Positions 16,951 to 26,462 are shown, counted from the stretch's first letter. The stretch: 64,000 nucleotides of DNA from Tindallia magadiensis (GCF_900113635.1 NZ_FOQA01000001.1:496001-560000); one strand, 5' to 3'. A program made the numbers and translations. Notes: generated by a model from the letters alone, not told the origin.

Positions 16951-17385
16951 CTATTTTTCGTTTCGGACAATTAGCATGTCACACGTGACATGATGTAACA
17001 CTTTGGTAGAAACACTGCCTAGCATCACTCTGCTAAAGCCACCTAAACCCCTGCTACCCATGATTAGCAGGTCTGGCTTTTCACGCTCTGCTAATACCAG
17101 TATTTCTTCTGCTGGCTCACCATAATCCAAAATAGTTTCAAGTTTTCCTTTATAGCCTTGGAAGATCTCCTGAGCACTCTCTAATATTTTTTTAGCACTA
17201 TTTTCTATTTGCTTATCCATTTGCTCATTTAGCTCTCCACCTGTGTAATAATTCGTTACTCTCAGCTTTTTCACGACAGTCATAACCAACACTTCTGCCT
17301 CAAACTTATCAGCGATTTGTCTTGCCTTTGTTAAAACTTTTAGCGACATGTCAGATCCATCGATGGCAACTAAAATTTTTTTCAC
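16951..17385 (-). CDS. Universal stress protein (UspA family)
   Basis: A 144-residue cytoplasmic Usp domain protein. The opening KKILVAIDGSDMSLKVL and the ATP-site pattern GSRGLGGFSRVMLGSVSTKVLHH (G-2x-G-9x-G-S/T type) show the ATP-binding subclass. The frame is open further upstream, but GAAGGAGG lies 7 bases before the GTG at 17385, and the family begins exactly there, so GTG is chosen. It follows thrC with a gap of about 120 bases. Usp proteins help survival under stress; the specific stress is unknown. Confidence 0.92.
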   Translation of the reverse strand: MKKILVAIDGSDMSLKVLTKARQIADKFEAEVLVMTVVKKLRVTNYYTGGELNEQMDKQIENSAKKILESAQEIFQGYKGKLETILDYGEPAEEILVLAEREKPDLLIMGSRGLGGFSRVMLGSVSTKVLHHVTCDMLIVRNEK

Positions 17386-17509
17386 AAGATCGCCTCCTTC
17401 ATGTATAAACAGAATTCTTAACTGCTGGCGGTGGAGTTTTAACTCCTTCAACCACTATTTTTATTAATACCCCTAATCCCGCAAGTTACGCCATGAGTGT
17501 GATGTTTTT

Positions 17510-19006
17510 TTATTCTGCTCTTTTTCTTAATGTCTCCAAAATACCGGTTTCCATTTCGTTGCATTCTAAAGTTTTTTGATGCCGTATTTCTTTACTATTT
17601 AAGTCCTTAAGCTCTTTAGGAACGTTAACTCTTGTATGCTGGTATAATCTATTGATTGCTTCGAATCCATCTTCTTCATCCGGCAGACCTAATGCTTTTA
17701 CAACCGTGTCAGCAAACTTATAAGCGCTTGCTGTAGCTGAAATAATCGTTGGCGTTTTGTCATGAGTTTTCTGCTTATAATCTTCATACACTTTATAAGC
17801 TACCGCCGTATGAGGGTCCATTAAATAACGATTTTTTTGATACATTTTTCTTATAGACTCCATGGTCTCTTCTTCATTTGCATAGTTAGCGTAAAATAAG
17901 TCCAGTCTATTTAAGATATGATCATCAGCTATATAATGTTTTTTCTCTTTAAGATCTTGCATTAATTGACTTATTCTTTCGCCATTTCCTCCAGATAAGT
18001 GGTAGAGCAGTCTTTCTAAATTGCTGGAAATAAGTATATCCATCGAAGGAGAACTAGTAATATGAAATTCCCGCCGGATATCATACACACCCGTGTTGAT
18101 AAAATCCGTCAATACGTTATTTCGATTTGATGCACAGATCAGTTTATTAACAGGTATCCCCAACTCTTTTGCATAAAAGGCGGCAAGTATATTTCCAAAA
18201 TTCCCTGTTGGTACTACTATATTAATCGCATCACCATTTTTTATTTTCTTTTCTGTTATCATTTGAACATAAGCCCATACATAATAAGCTACTTGCGGTA
18301 CAAGCCGCCCTATGTTAATAGAATTAGCAGAAGAAAACTGGTATCCAGATGATGTCAGTTCTTTTTCGATTTTCTTATCCGTAAAAATTTTTTTAACCGC
18401 TGCCTGCGCATCATCAAAGTTACCTTTGATCGCAAAAACATGAGTATTATCTCCCTTTTGGGTTGTCATTTGTCTTTCTTGTACTTGACTAACTCCTATA
18501 TGAGGATAAAAAACAATAATCTCTGTTCCTTCTACATCAGCAAAGCCTTCCAACGCTGCTTTTCCCGTATCTCCTGACGTAGCCGCTAAAATAACTGTTT
18601 TTCTACTTTCTTTTTCTTTTTTTATTGCTGTTGTTAACAAGTGTGGCAAAATTGAGAGTGCCATATCCTTAAAGGCAGCCGTTTTTCCACGAAAAAGCTC
18701 CAGAAAATATACGTCTCCTGTATCAATCAATGGCGCGATACTGGCAGTGTCAAATTTACTGTCGTAGGCTTTGTTTACACATGCCTCTAACTCTTCCTGA
18801 GAAAAGTCTGTAAAAAAATGAGAAAGCACGATTTTTGCTATCTGCTGATATTCATATCCCACCAATTCATTTGGATTGATTGCTTTTTCAGGAAATTGCT
18901 TCGGTACAAAGAGACCATCATCTTCCGCAATACCCTTGATAATCGCTTGGGCAGAGGTCTTTTTTTGCCCTGAATCTTTTTTTGCCCTTGTACTTATATA
19001 TTCCAT
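17510..19006 (-). CDS. thrC: Threonine synthase
   Basis: ThrC turns O-phospho-L-homoserine into threonine with PLP. The cofactor lysine is Lys113 in FRGKTAAFKDMALS, and the glycine-rich phosphate loop (PTGNFGNILAAFYAKELG, about 265-282) is present. The N-terminal ISTRAKKDSGQKKTSAQAI and the overall length (498) match the long fold-type II form found in Clostridia and E. coli. AAAGGGGG precedes the ATG. It starts 48 bases after the Ser/Thr kinase gene, so the two may be co-transcribed. I see no T-box or threonine attenuator in the short gap, and no hom or thrB neighbour. Confidence 0.96.
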   Translation of the reverse strand: MEYISTRAKKDSGQKKTSAQAIIKGIAEDDGLFVPKQFPEKAINPNELVGYEYQQIAKIVLSHFFTDFSQEELEACVNKAYDSKFDTASIAPLIDTGDVYFLELFRGKTAAFKDMALSILPHLLTTAIKKEKESRKTVILAATSGDTGKAALEGFADVEGTEIIVFYPHIGVSQVQERQMTTQKGDNTHVFAIKGNFDDAQAAVKKIFTDKKIEKELTSSGYQFSSANSINIGRLVPQVAYYVWAYVQMITEKKIKNGDAINIVVPTGNFGNILAAFYAKELGIPVNKLICASNRNNVLTDFINTGVYDIRREFHITSSPSMDILISSNLERLLYHLSGGNGERISQLMQDLKEKKHYIADDHILNRLDLFYANYANEEETMESIRKMYQKNRYLMDPHTAVAYKVYEDYKQKTHDKTPTIISATASAYKFADTVVKALGLPDEEDGFEAINRLYQHTRVNVPKELKDLNSKEIRHQKTLECNEMETGILETLRKRAE

Positions 19007-19054
19007 TATATCCCCCTTTGTCTGTTAAAAAACCTTTTAGTTACTGAATATAGT

Positions 19055-21031
19055 TTAATAGGCTATCCATCCATAAACGGTTTCATCTTCATCATTAATT
19101 AGTTCTAACTCCAGCCACAAATTATTATTAACATCAATATGGTAATCCGTAACAAAAAAATCTCCTTCTCTTATGGTTTCACCCATAACCCAGGAATTAA
19201 TATTCGGCTCAGACCAAACCGATGTGCCAAGTCCCACATATACCCACGTCTGCCACAATTGATGCCCCAGCTCTTGAAGATTATCCACATTTTCATTATA
19301 CTCTATTTCATCCCAAGTATCGTATTCCCATTCAAGGTATAAGGGGTGTATTGTAATAAAATCAACGTTGCGCCCGGAAAATCCTTCAAACACCACAGCA
19401 TACTGCTGACTTACATCATAATGCAATAAATGAGAATTGTTTGATGTGCCTACCTCATCCCATTCCGGTTCACCATAGACCCGTTTTACTTCATCAAAGC
19501 TTGCGTTGACAGAAATGCCCGGCAACTCTCTTAAGCCTATAATCATTACTTTTCTGTCTCTACTATACTCATTAACCATCGCATAAAAATTTTGATATTC
19601 GTAAAACAGTCCGCCTTCCCAGTAAAAAGAATCAAAAGGATCTCCGTACATTCCAAACAATTCCTGCTCGGTGACACCTAAAAGCTCAGTATATCCAGAA
19701 GAACGTAATGCTTGATGTAAATCGTAGCTGATATGTTCTTCAAGAGGTTCCTCCTCTGTAGAATCCATATTAATCGCTTGGTCCGATTCTTCATTCTGAG
19801 TAATGATCGAAGCGTCGTTGGCTGCTTGATCTTCTATTGCTTTCGCCTCTTTTTCATCTAGATTTTCTGTGTTGTTCAAACTAAATACAAGGAACAATAC
19901 CAGTGCAATACCAGAAATAACAGCTCCTATTCCTAAAAACAGCTTATTGTTTTTTTCAGAGCTTTTTTCTTCTACCAAGTTCGAAGGTTGATAAGATGGC
20001 GTAGGTAGGGGCGAAGGCGTTGGCAAAGGTGTAGGCGTTGGTGGATTTGATTCTTCTTCCTCGACTCCTTCTACCAAGGCGTATTGAAAACTTTCAGCTG
20101 TCTGAAAACGATTTTTTGCCATTACTGCCATTGCTTTTAAAAGGGCATTTTCAACAGTAGCATCAATGTCAATGCCATACATTGAAGGAGGCACTAAATC
20201 ATCTTCCACCATTCTGTCTAATGACTCGGGAGGCATATTACCCGTTATAGCTCGGTACATGGTTGCACCTGTTGCATAGATGTCTGTCCATGGTCCCTGT
20301 TGGCCTTTGGAACGATATTGTTCTTCCGGCGTAAAACCCGGTTTCATAATGATCGACATGCTTCTTCCCTGTTCTTTTACGGATTGTCGAGCAGCACCAA
20401 AATCAATTAAAACCACTTTTCCTTTTGCCGTAATAAAGATATTATCCGGACTGATGTCTCTATGCAACGTATTGAAACGATGAACTTCTTTTAATGCTTC
20501 GAGTACCGGGACCATAATATTAATAGCCTGCTCAACAGATATTTTACCGCCTTTATCTTGTATAAACTCTTTTAAGGTAACTCCTTCAATATAGTTCATC
20601 ACAAGATAAGCTGTTCCGTTTGCTTTGAAAAAGTCTCTCACCGAAACAATATTAGGGTGACCTTCAAATCGAGCCAATGTTTTTGCTTCCTGTAAAAATT
20701 TTTCTAATCCGTCATGGTAATGTTCATTCAAAGATCCAGAGTAAACAGAGATCTCTGTATTTCCTTGGCTTCGAGATGCTAAATCTTGAGGAAGATACTC
20801 TTTAATCGCTAGTTTTACATCTAAGTTCATGTCTTTAGCAAGATAGGTTACTCCAAAACCACCTTGTCCCAGAGCTCTTCCGATCAAATATTTACTTTGT
20901 AATATTGTACCAGGTTTCAAATGCATATGTGATAACGGACCAGCACCCTGCTCCCAACCACATAAAGGGCAAGTTGATTCCATTATATTATCAGTCATAC
21001 AACCATGACAAAATTGATCAGCGGTTTTCAT
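19055..21031 (-). CDS. Membrane Ser/Thr protein kinase with zinc ribbon and SH3-like external domain
   Basis: A 658-residue signalling kinase. It begins with a zinc ribbon (Cys8, Cys11, Cys21, Cys24). The Hanks-type kinase domain (about 48-320) is complete: glycine loop GQGGFG at 55-60, Lys77 in AIKEY, HRD at 190-192 with Asp192, and DFG at 210-212. A Pro-Thr-rich linker (330-348) precedes one membrane helix (364-385). The outer part (about 390-658) is acidic and ends in a bacterial SH3-like segment (VWSEPN through YGWIAY). It has no PASTA repeats, so it is unlike PrkC. Neighbours do not include a phosphatase. The substrate is unknown. A strong promoter lies about 40 bases upstream. Confidence 0.9.
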   Translation of the reverse strand: MKTADQFCHGCMTDNIMESTCPLCGWEQGAGPLSHMHLKPGTILQSKYLIGRALGQGGFGVTYLAKDMNLDVKLAIKEYLPQDLASRSQGNTEISVYSGSLNEHYHDGLEKFLQEAKTLARFEGHPNIVSVRDFFKANGTAYLVMNYIEGVTLKEFIQDKGGKISVEQAINIMVPVLEALKEVHRFNTLHRDISPDNIFITAKGKVVLIDFGAARQSVKEQGRSMSIIMKPGFTPEEQYRSKGQQGPWTDIYATGATMYRAITGNMPPESLDRMVEDDLVPPSMYGIDIDATVENALLKAMAVMAKNRFQTAESFQYALVEGVEEEESNPPTPTPLPTPSPLPTPSYQPSNLVEEKSSEKNNKLFLGIGAVISGIALVLFLVFSLNNTENLDEKEAKAIEDQAANDASIITQNEESDQAINMDSTEEEPLEEHISYDLHQALRSSGYTELLGVTEQELFGMYGDPFDSFYWEGGLFYEYQNFYAMVNEYSRDRKVMIIGLRELPGISVNASFDEVKRVYGEPEWDEVGTSNNSHLLHYDVSQQYAVVFEGFSGRNVDFITIHPLYLEWEYDTWDEIEYNENVDNLQELGHQLWQTWVYVGLGTSVWSEPNINSWVMGETIREGDFFVTDYHIDVNNNLWLELELINDEDETVYGWIAY

Positions 21032-21070
21032 CTTTCATCATCCTTCCCCGCAACAACTGGTTCTCATACT

Positions 21071-21099
21071 ATTATATGATGATTTTGAATTTTTAACAA
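21071..21099 (-). promoter_or_regulatory. Sigma-A promoter of the Ser/Thr kinase gene
   Basis: On the minus strand TTGTTA, exactly 17 bases, TATAAT, with the expected start of transcription about 33 bases before the kinase ATG. Confidence 0.75.
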
Positions 21100-21257
21100 T
21101 ATAGAGTCCTTTTGTCGGGGCCTATTTGCACATTTTATACACCAAAATAATGCTTCGCTAACATATATATAATTATTATTGCTACCAGCAAAATTCTTGC
21201 CTTTGGATTTCAAAGCATTTCATCATCTTCCTTTCAAAGGAATTTTCAAACTAATTT

Positions 21258-23378
21258 TCAAGGCTGTGCCGCTATCAGAACCATAGCAGATCTTGGCTCC
21301 ATCATAACATCATTTTCCATTGCTGGCATCTTATCAGTAGTTTCATGAATTTCCTCCACAAGCCTTTCCGCCGTATCAGCTACACATTTCCATACAAAGC
21401 TTTCGGGTAAATCTGGAAGACATATTTTTTGTGGTTCCCAATGCATGTTTAGCCCTATATAAACGATTTCGTCTTCTTCATTTTTATCATCTCTTCCTGC
21501 ATACATCATTCCTAACACATGAACATCTCCACTAGGCTCTAAATACCATGGTTCCGACCCATGTTTACTCACTGACGGTAATCCACAGAATGCTTCTTTC
21601 GCACAACCTCTTACCACCGGATGATTTTTTCTGAACCTGATGAGACCTTTCACATATTTAAGCAAATCCTCATTCTTGTTTACTTGCTCCCAATTAAGCC
21701 AAGATATTTCATTATCTTGACAATATGCATTGTTATTACCATGCTGAGAATTTGCAAACTCATCTCCCGCTCGAAGCATCGGGGTGCCGTGGCTGGTCAA
21801 TAGCGCCGTCATAGCATTTTTCATCATTCTTTTCCTTAGCTTTTGAATAGATTCATCTTCTGTATCGCCTTCTACTCCACAGTTCCAACTATGGTTATGC
21901 TCTTCTCCATCTGTGTTATCCCATCCGTTCGCCTTGTTATGTTTCTTGTTATATGCATATAGATCATATAAAGTAAATCCATCATGACATGTAATAAAGT
22001 TTACAGACGCCTTGGAACTGCAATTCTCTGATCCATATAAGTCCTGAGATCCACTCATTCTATCTGCCGCAATCTGCGCAAATCCGCTATCTCCTTTTAG
22101 AAACTGCCTCATTTCATCACGATATTTTCCATTCCATTCAGACCACCTATTCCAGGAAGGAAAACTTCCTACTTGATAAAGTCCCGCTGCATCCCATGCT
22201 TCTGCAATCAGCTTCACCTTTGCCAGGATAGGATCAAACGCAAGATTTTGTAGTAAAGGTGGATTGCTCATAGGAGAACCATCTTCATTTCTTCCTAGAA
22301 TAGCGGCTAAATCAAAGCGAAAACCGTCCACCCGATATTCAATAACCCAGTAACGTAAACAGTCCAAAATCATCCGTTGTACAATCGGATGGTTACAGTT
22401 TAGTGTATTGCCACATCCACTAAAATTATAGTACTTTCCATTAGGTGTTAACATATAGTACACGTGATTATCAAGACCTTTAAAGGAGATGTATGGACCT
22501 TCTTCGTTTCCTTCTGCTGTATGGTTAAACACAACATCTAAAAACACTTCAATACCATTTTCATTCAACTTTTTAATTAATGTTTTCAGCTCTTTTCCTT
22601 CACGATTATATTCAATATTGGCTGTATACGCTGTGTTGGGAGCAAAAAAGCTTACCGGGTTATAACCCCAGTAATCGTATAATACTTCTCCATCCACTGT
22701 TCGCTGATCCATCATTTCGTCAAATTCAAAAATTGGCATTAATTCTACCGCATTAACTCCCAAATCAATTAAGTAAGGAATTTTTTCCATCAACCCTGCA
22801 AATGTTCCTTTATGTTTTACTCCAGAAGATGCATCTTTCGTATACCCTCTAACGTGAAGCTCATAAATGATTAAATCTTGCATAGGGATATATGGTTGTT
22901 TGGAGTCCCCCCAGTCAAAATCACTGGTAACAACCCTTGCTCGATACTGCTGCCCATAATCCGGTTTCTTGCCCCAATCGCTTTGCCCTGTAACAGCTCT
23001 TGCATAAGGGTCCAACAAGTATTTCGACTCATCGAAAATAAGCCCTTTTTCCGGATGCCACGGTCCATCCACCGAATAGGCGTATTCAAACTCTTCAATA
23101 TCAAGTCCAAAAACGATCATTGAGTAAACATTCCCTACTCGATATGTTTCTGGAAAAGGAAGAATCGCATAAGGTTCCTTTGCTTCTCGCTTAAATAATA
23201 TTAGCTTTATCGAGGTTGCATCCTGTGAATGAATAGTAAAACTAACACCACCTGGAATAACCACAGTTCCATTTTCATCATATAAACCTGGTCGTATTGA
23301 AAATCCATTAATAACATCTATTGGTTTCATGTGCATCTCAACAATTTCATTATGATGATCTCTTTTTACGTGACCCAT
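21258..23378 (-). CDS. glgX: Glycogen debranching enzyme (GlgX/TreX type, GH13)
   Basis: An isoamylase-type enzyme that cuts alpha-1,6 branches in glycogen. The 706-residue protein has an N-terminal CBM48-like domain (about 20-110) and a GH13 barrel: DVVFNHTAEG (region II), the nucleophile Asp356 in FRFDLAA, the acid/base Glu393 in LIAEAWD, and the transition-state Asp in TCHDGFT. The YDYWGYNP and GCGNTLNCN stretches are typical of GlgX/TreX. The frame is open upstream, but AAAGGTGG stands 9 bases before the ATG at 23378, so that start is chosen. No other glycogen gene is adjacent. The Ser/Thr kinase gene follows with its own promoter. Confidence 0.92.
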   Translation of the reverse strand: MGHVKRDHHNEIVEMHMKPIDVINGFSIRPGLYDENGTVVIPGGVSFTIHSQDATSIKLILFKREAKEPYAILPFPETYRVGNVYSMIVFGLDIEEFEYAYSVDGPWHPEKGLIFDESKYLLDPYARAVTGQSDWGKKPDYGQQYRARVVTSDFDWGDSKQPYIPMQDLIIYELHVRGYTKDASSGVKHKGTFAGLMEKIPYLIDLGVNAVELMPIFEFDEMMDQRTVDGEVLYDYWGYNPVSFFAPNTAYTANIEYNREGKELKTLIKKLNENGIEVFLDVVFNHTAEGNEEGPYISFKGLDNHVYYMLTPNGKYYNFSGCGNTLNCNHPIVQRMILDCLRYWVIEYRVDGFRFDLAAILGRNEDGSPMSNPPLLQNLAFDPILAKVKLIAEAWDAAGLYQVGSFPSWNRWSEWNGKYRDEMRQFLKGDSGFAQIAADRMSGSQDLYGSENCSSKASVNFITCHDGFTLYDLYAYNKKHNKANGWDNTDGEEHNHSWNCGVEGDTEDESIQKLRKRMMKNAMTALLTSHGTPMLRAGDEFANSQHGNNNAYCQDNEISWLNWEQVNKNEDLLKYVKGLIRFRKNHPVVRGCAKEAFCGLPSVSKHGSEPWYLEPSGDVHVLGMMYAGRDDKNEEDEIVYIGLNMHWEPQKICLPDLPESFVWKCVADTAERLVEEIHETTDKMPAMENDVMMEPRSAMVLIAAQP

Positions 23379-23403
23379 TTTCAGTTCCCACCTTTCTGGT
23401 ATT

Positions 23404-23435
23404 ATAAAAGCCAACCTTTTAAAACAGGCTGGCTT
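23404..23435 (-). terminator. Intrinsic terminator of the cytochrome b5-like lipoprotein gene
   Basis: On the minus strand AAGCCAGCC pairs with GGTTGGCTT (one G-U pair) around a 10-nt loop, followed by a short T/A run. It separates the lipoprotein gene from glgX. Confidence 0.6.
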
Positions 23436-23522
23436 CTTATGTCCATAAACAAGATTCATAGCTTCTACTGGATTTTCAATTTTATCAGATGGCTAGAGTC
23501 CATTAAACGCTATTAACTTATT

Positions 23523-23921
23523 CTATTCTTCTACTTGACCGACAATCTCCATTCTATCCAACACGCCAGTCCCATGAGGAGACTTTTCGTGTATTTCTTC
23601 CGTTAAATCTTGACCTGCCTGAAACTGACCTTGATGATTTCCTTCTTGCCACATACTTGATTCTGTTACATCGTAAACCAGGCCATCAACAACAATATAC
23701 GCAGGGCTACCATCCAACCCATCATACTCAGCTATTTCTTCCATCGTAAATGAAGGAAGCTCTTCATCGATTGTTTCTTCAGCTGTCTCTTCTGATGTTT
23801 CTTCTGGCGCTTCTGTTGCAACTTCTTCTGTAGTGGTATCTGAACAACCAGCCATTACGAAGAGTATCAACAATGTCATTAGGATTAGTTTCATTTTTGA
23901 TGCAGCGAAATACGTTTTCAT
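23523..23921 (-). CDS. Cytochrome b5-like heme-binding domain lipoprotein
   Basis: A small surface lipoprotein. A hydrophobic signal segment ends in the lipobox VMAGC, then comes an acidic Glu/Thr linker and a cytochrome b5-like domain (about 57-130; FTMEEIAEYDGLDGSPAYIV, then WQEGNHQG and EKSPHG). The two histidines in NHQG and SPHG sit where the axial heme ligands lie in the b5 family, so heme binding is possible. ATG at 23921 is chosen over a TTG two codons upstream; GGAGG lies 10 bases before it. It is followed by its own terminator. A role in electron transfer at the cell surface is inference; steroid- or other ligand-binding relatives exist. Confidence 0.82.
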   Translation of the reverse strand: MKTYFAASKMKLILMTLLILFVMAGCSDTTTEEVATEAPEETSEETAEETIDEELPSFTMEEIAEYDGLDGSPAYIVVDGLVYDVTESSMWQEGNHQGQFQAGQDLTEEIHEKSPHGTGVLDRMEIVGQVEE

Positions 23922-24005
23922 TTTCAAAAACCCTCCTACTTATCATTATTTTTCTATTTATTCAAGAAGATGAATCTTTTGTATTAATACCACGATTTAA
24001 TAATA

Positions 24006-25202
24006 CTAATCACATGAATCCTGATCTAATGAATACATGCTATTTTTTTTTTGTACCATTCTTTTTCTTTCTTTGCTTAAAAATAGCAATACCATCATTA
24101 AAAAAACTGATGATCCTAAAAAAATAAGCGGTAGTACACCGATACCATAAATTTCTGCCATTTCACCTACAAACTTTTGAGAAGTCATTCCTCCAACAGA
24201 GAGAAAAAAATAAAACCAGGATGTGATCGTTCCTATATGTTTAGGAAAAAACTCTCCAGCTTGTATTAAAAAAACAGGAAACATCCCAGCCAATGTTAAG
24301 CCAATTCCTATAAGACTTCCTAGTGCAACGATGGGGTGATCTATCTTCACCCATATAGCCGATATCAACATAAAAAGTAACGTTGTACCTAACATAAAAG
24401 ACATACTTCCTATATGATCTGCTATTTTTCCAGCTATTAATCTGCCGATGGTAAAAGAAAGCCAAAAAAATGCTGTCACCATGCTGTAAGGCACTATTTT
24501 CTCGTCACCTAACACGTGCCAATACTCACTAAACCAGGATCCTGCTGTAAACTCCGTCATAGGGTAAACAAAAACAAACAAGGATATACATATAAACGTC
24601 AATCCAAAGGAAAAAGATTCTTTTGTATTATTCTCTGTTTCAAAAACTGGTAAAAATTGAATATGACTAACCATTGATAAAAGTATCAAGATTAGTATTA
24701 CAATCGGTACATATCCAAATCGCCAGTTTCCTATAGCTAACGCCATACTAGCCATTACGGGCGCTGTGATAGATCCAATGCCAAAAAAAGCATTCATCAA
24801 AGAAACCCTTTTACCCGTATTGCGTTCACTTGCCATAACTATATAAGCCGAAAGTAAATTTTGAAACGTTCCATAAGAAAAACCACTGAAGGCTATCCCC
24901 GCATAAAGAAAGTATTTGTTTGCAGATAAAATAATGAATCCAATGCCTGTCAACCATGCTCCTACAGCGACAAAAAGTAGTTTTTTCATTTTGAGGTGTT
25001 CTAATAGTTTTGTTCTTGCTATAAGACTTATAATAAAACCTATTTGAAGCACTACCATCACATTTCCAGCTTCAGCATAGCTCAATTCAAAAGCATCCCT
25101 AATATCTGGTAACAATGAAAATATAATGTTAACAGCCATTCCTATCGTAAAAAAAGCAAGACATCCTAAATGGAATTCTTTGTTTTTCAGCATCAATTTC
25201 AT
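24006..25202 (-). CDS. MFS transporter
   Basis: A major facilitator superfamily carrier with about twelve membrane helices in 398 residues. The first half contains SYAEAGNVMVVLQIGFIISL and the region GTFQNLLSAYIV; the second half has FWLSFTIGRLIAGKIADHIG, matching the conserved loop motif between helices. The C-terminus is short and basic. It looks nearest to sugar-type or FucP-like MFS proteins, but the substrate cannot be assigned. It lies 84 bases upstream of the b5-like lipoprotein gene on the same strand. The upstream 220-base gap is AT-rich. Confidence 0.85.
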   Translation of the reverse strand: MKLMLKNKEFHLGCLAFFTIGMAVNIIFSLLPDIRDAFELSYAEAGNVMVVLQIGFIISLIARTKLLEHLKMKKLLFVAVGAWLTGIGFIILSANKYFLYAGIAFSGFSYGTFQNLLSAYIVMASERNTGKRVSLMNAFFGIGSITAPVMASMALAIGNWRFGYVPIVILILILLSMVSHIQFLPVFETENNTKESFSFGLTFICISLFVFVYPMTEFTAGSWFSEYWHVLGDEKIVPYSMVTAFFWLSFTIGRLIAGKIADHIGSMSFMLGTTLLFMLISAIWVKIDHPIVALGSLIGIGLTLAGMFPVFLIQAGEFFPKHIGTITSWFYFFLSVGGMTSQKFVGEMAEIYGIGVLPLIFLGSSVFLMMVLLFLSKERKRMVQKKNSMYSLDQDSCD

Positions 25203-25428
25203 CTCTACTTTCCTATTTTTTATCTGATTATTTTCTTTTTGAATATATTATTTGAATATATTAATGGATCTGGTAAAAAAATCAGTATCCTACACAAGGA
25301 TATTCTTTATTGATTGGGTATTATATAAACCAACTATATTATAACAGAAGATAAAAAAACGTTTAAGTATCGCCTAATATTTGTAACCTGTCGGTTTACT
25401 GTATAGAAAATAGCAAAGGAGAGATTCT

Positions 25429-25839
25429 ATGTATTATTGGCTCAGAATATATTTTATAGCTATTATTGTATTTTTTTCTGTTGATCTGTTATGGCTTGGC
25501 CTTATTGCAAAACCTTTTTATCAAAAGCAAATAGGATTTTTATTAAGTTCACGGGTTAATTGGCCTGCCGCCGTTATTTTTTATTTGTTGTATATTGGTG
25601 GAATGGTTTATTTTGTCCTCCGGCCAGCACTTCAACAAGATAGCTGGGTGGTTGCATTATATACCGGTGCTTTGTTTGGGTTTATCACTTATGCTACTTA
25701 TGACCTGACTAATCTAGCTACCATTAAAAACTGGCCATTGTTGGTTACAATAGTAGACCTGCTATGGGGTACTTTTCTGGGAGCATCTGTCTCTACCGCT
25801 ACGTTTCTGATTTTAGAATCTCTTAAATGGAATCAATAG
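25429..25839 (+). CDS. DUF2177 family membrane protein
   Basis: A 136-residue membrane protein with four predicted helices. The family marks FSVDLLWLGLIAKPFYQKQI and TYATYDLTNLATIKNWP are present, as is VDLLWGTFLGASVS near the end. GGAGAG lies before the ATG. The function of this family is unknown. It starts a short plus-strand pair with the PEBP-like gene, which has a possible promoter of its own. Confidence 0.88.
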   Translation: MYYWLRIYFIAIIVFFSVDLLWLGLIAKPFYQKQIGFLLSSRVNWPAAVIFYLLYIGGMVYFVLRPALQQDSWVVALYTGALFGFITYATYDLTNLATIKNWPLLVTIVDLLWGTFLGASVSTATFLILESLKWNQ

Positions 25840-25849
25840 GTCTCAGCGG

Positions 25850-25879
25850 TTGAACTATTTGCTCAACATATGATATGAT
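25850..25879 (+). promoter_or_regulatory. Possible promoter of the PEBP-like gene
   Basis: TTGAAC, 18 bases, TATGAT, about 60 bases upstream of the start codon. Confidence 0.4.
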
Positions 25880-25937
25880 AATTTTGAAAGATTGTTAACG
25901 GTAAGATAAGTACAATAAATTCTGAAAGGGTGATTCT

Positions 25938-26414
25938 ATGGCTTTTGCATTATCAGAATTGAAATTAACCAGTAGCGCTTTTGAGTTCGGTAAAAAAATC
26001 CCTCAGAAGCATACAGGCGAAGGTGTTGACGTCTCTCCTTCATTAAGCTGGCAAAATATCCCTGAAGGGACTAAATCCTTTGCTGTTGTTTGCCATGATC
26101 CAGATGCTCCTAAAATAGAGCCTGGTAACTATGGATTTGTCCACTGGGTACTTTACAATATACCTGGTGATGTTACCGCCCTACCGGAAGGTGTTGGAGA
26201 TTTTACAGCAGGGATGAATGATTTTGGAAAAGAAGGTTTTATGGGTCCTATGCCTCCTGAAGGTCATGGCCCACACTATTACTACTTCATGATCTTTGCG
26301 CTCGACGAGAACTTACATCTTGAAGCAGGCCTTACTTTATGGGAACTTTTTGAAAAAATCGAACCACATGTACTTGGTATGAATCGTCTGATTGGTGAAT
26401 ATGAACGCTTTTAA
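25938..26414 (+). CDS. YbhB/YbcL family PEBP-like (Raf kinase inhibitor-like) protein
   Basis: A 158-residue cytosolic protein of the phosphatidylethanolamine-binding fold. Marks are SPSLSWQNIPEGTKSFAVVC, HDPDAPKIEPGNYGFVHWV (the anion pocket DPDAP and HW) and the late GPMPPEGHGPHYYYF. Length is normal for the bacterial YbhB group. GAAAGGG precedes the ATG. The biological role of bacterial members is not settled. A strong bidirectional terminator follows. Confidence 0.93.
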   Translation: MAFALSELKLTSSAFEFGKKIPQKHTGEGVDVSPSLSWQNIPEGTKSFAVVCHDPDAPKIEPGNYGFVHWVLYNIPGDVTALPEGVGDFTAGMNDFGKEGFMGPMPPEGHGPHYYYFMIFALDENLHLEAGLTLWELFEKIEPHVLGMNRLIGEYERF

Positions 26415-26420
26415 GAACGC

Positions 26421-26458
26421 AAAAGTCCTGGCGCTTTTAATAGCGACCAGGACTTTTT
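26421..26458. terminator. Bidirectional intrinsic terminator
   Basis: AAAAGTCCTGG (26421-26431) pairs with CCAGGACTTTT (26447-26457), with a further GCG/CGC pairing in the loop. T runs occur on both strands. It serves the PEBP-like gene and the convergent NAD-kinase-like gene. Confidence 0.88.
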
Positions 26459-26462
26459 AACG

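Noticed and set aside
19007-19054. T-box or threonine attenuator before thrC
   Set aside because: The gap is only 48 bases and shows no specifier hairpin, T-box sequence or Thr-rich leader.
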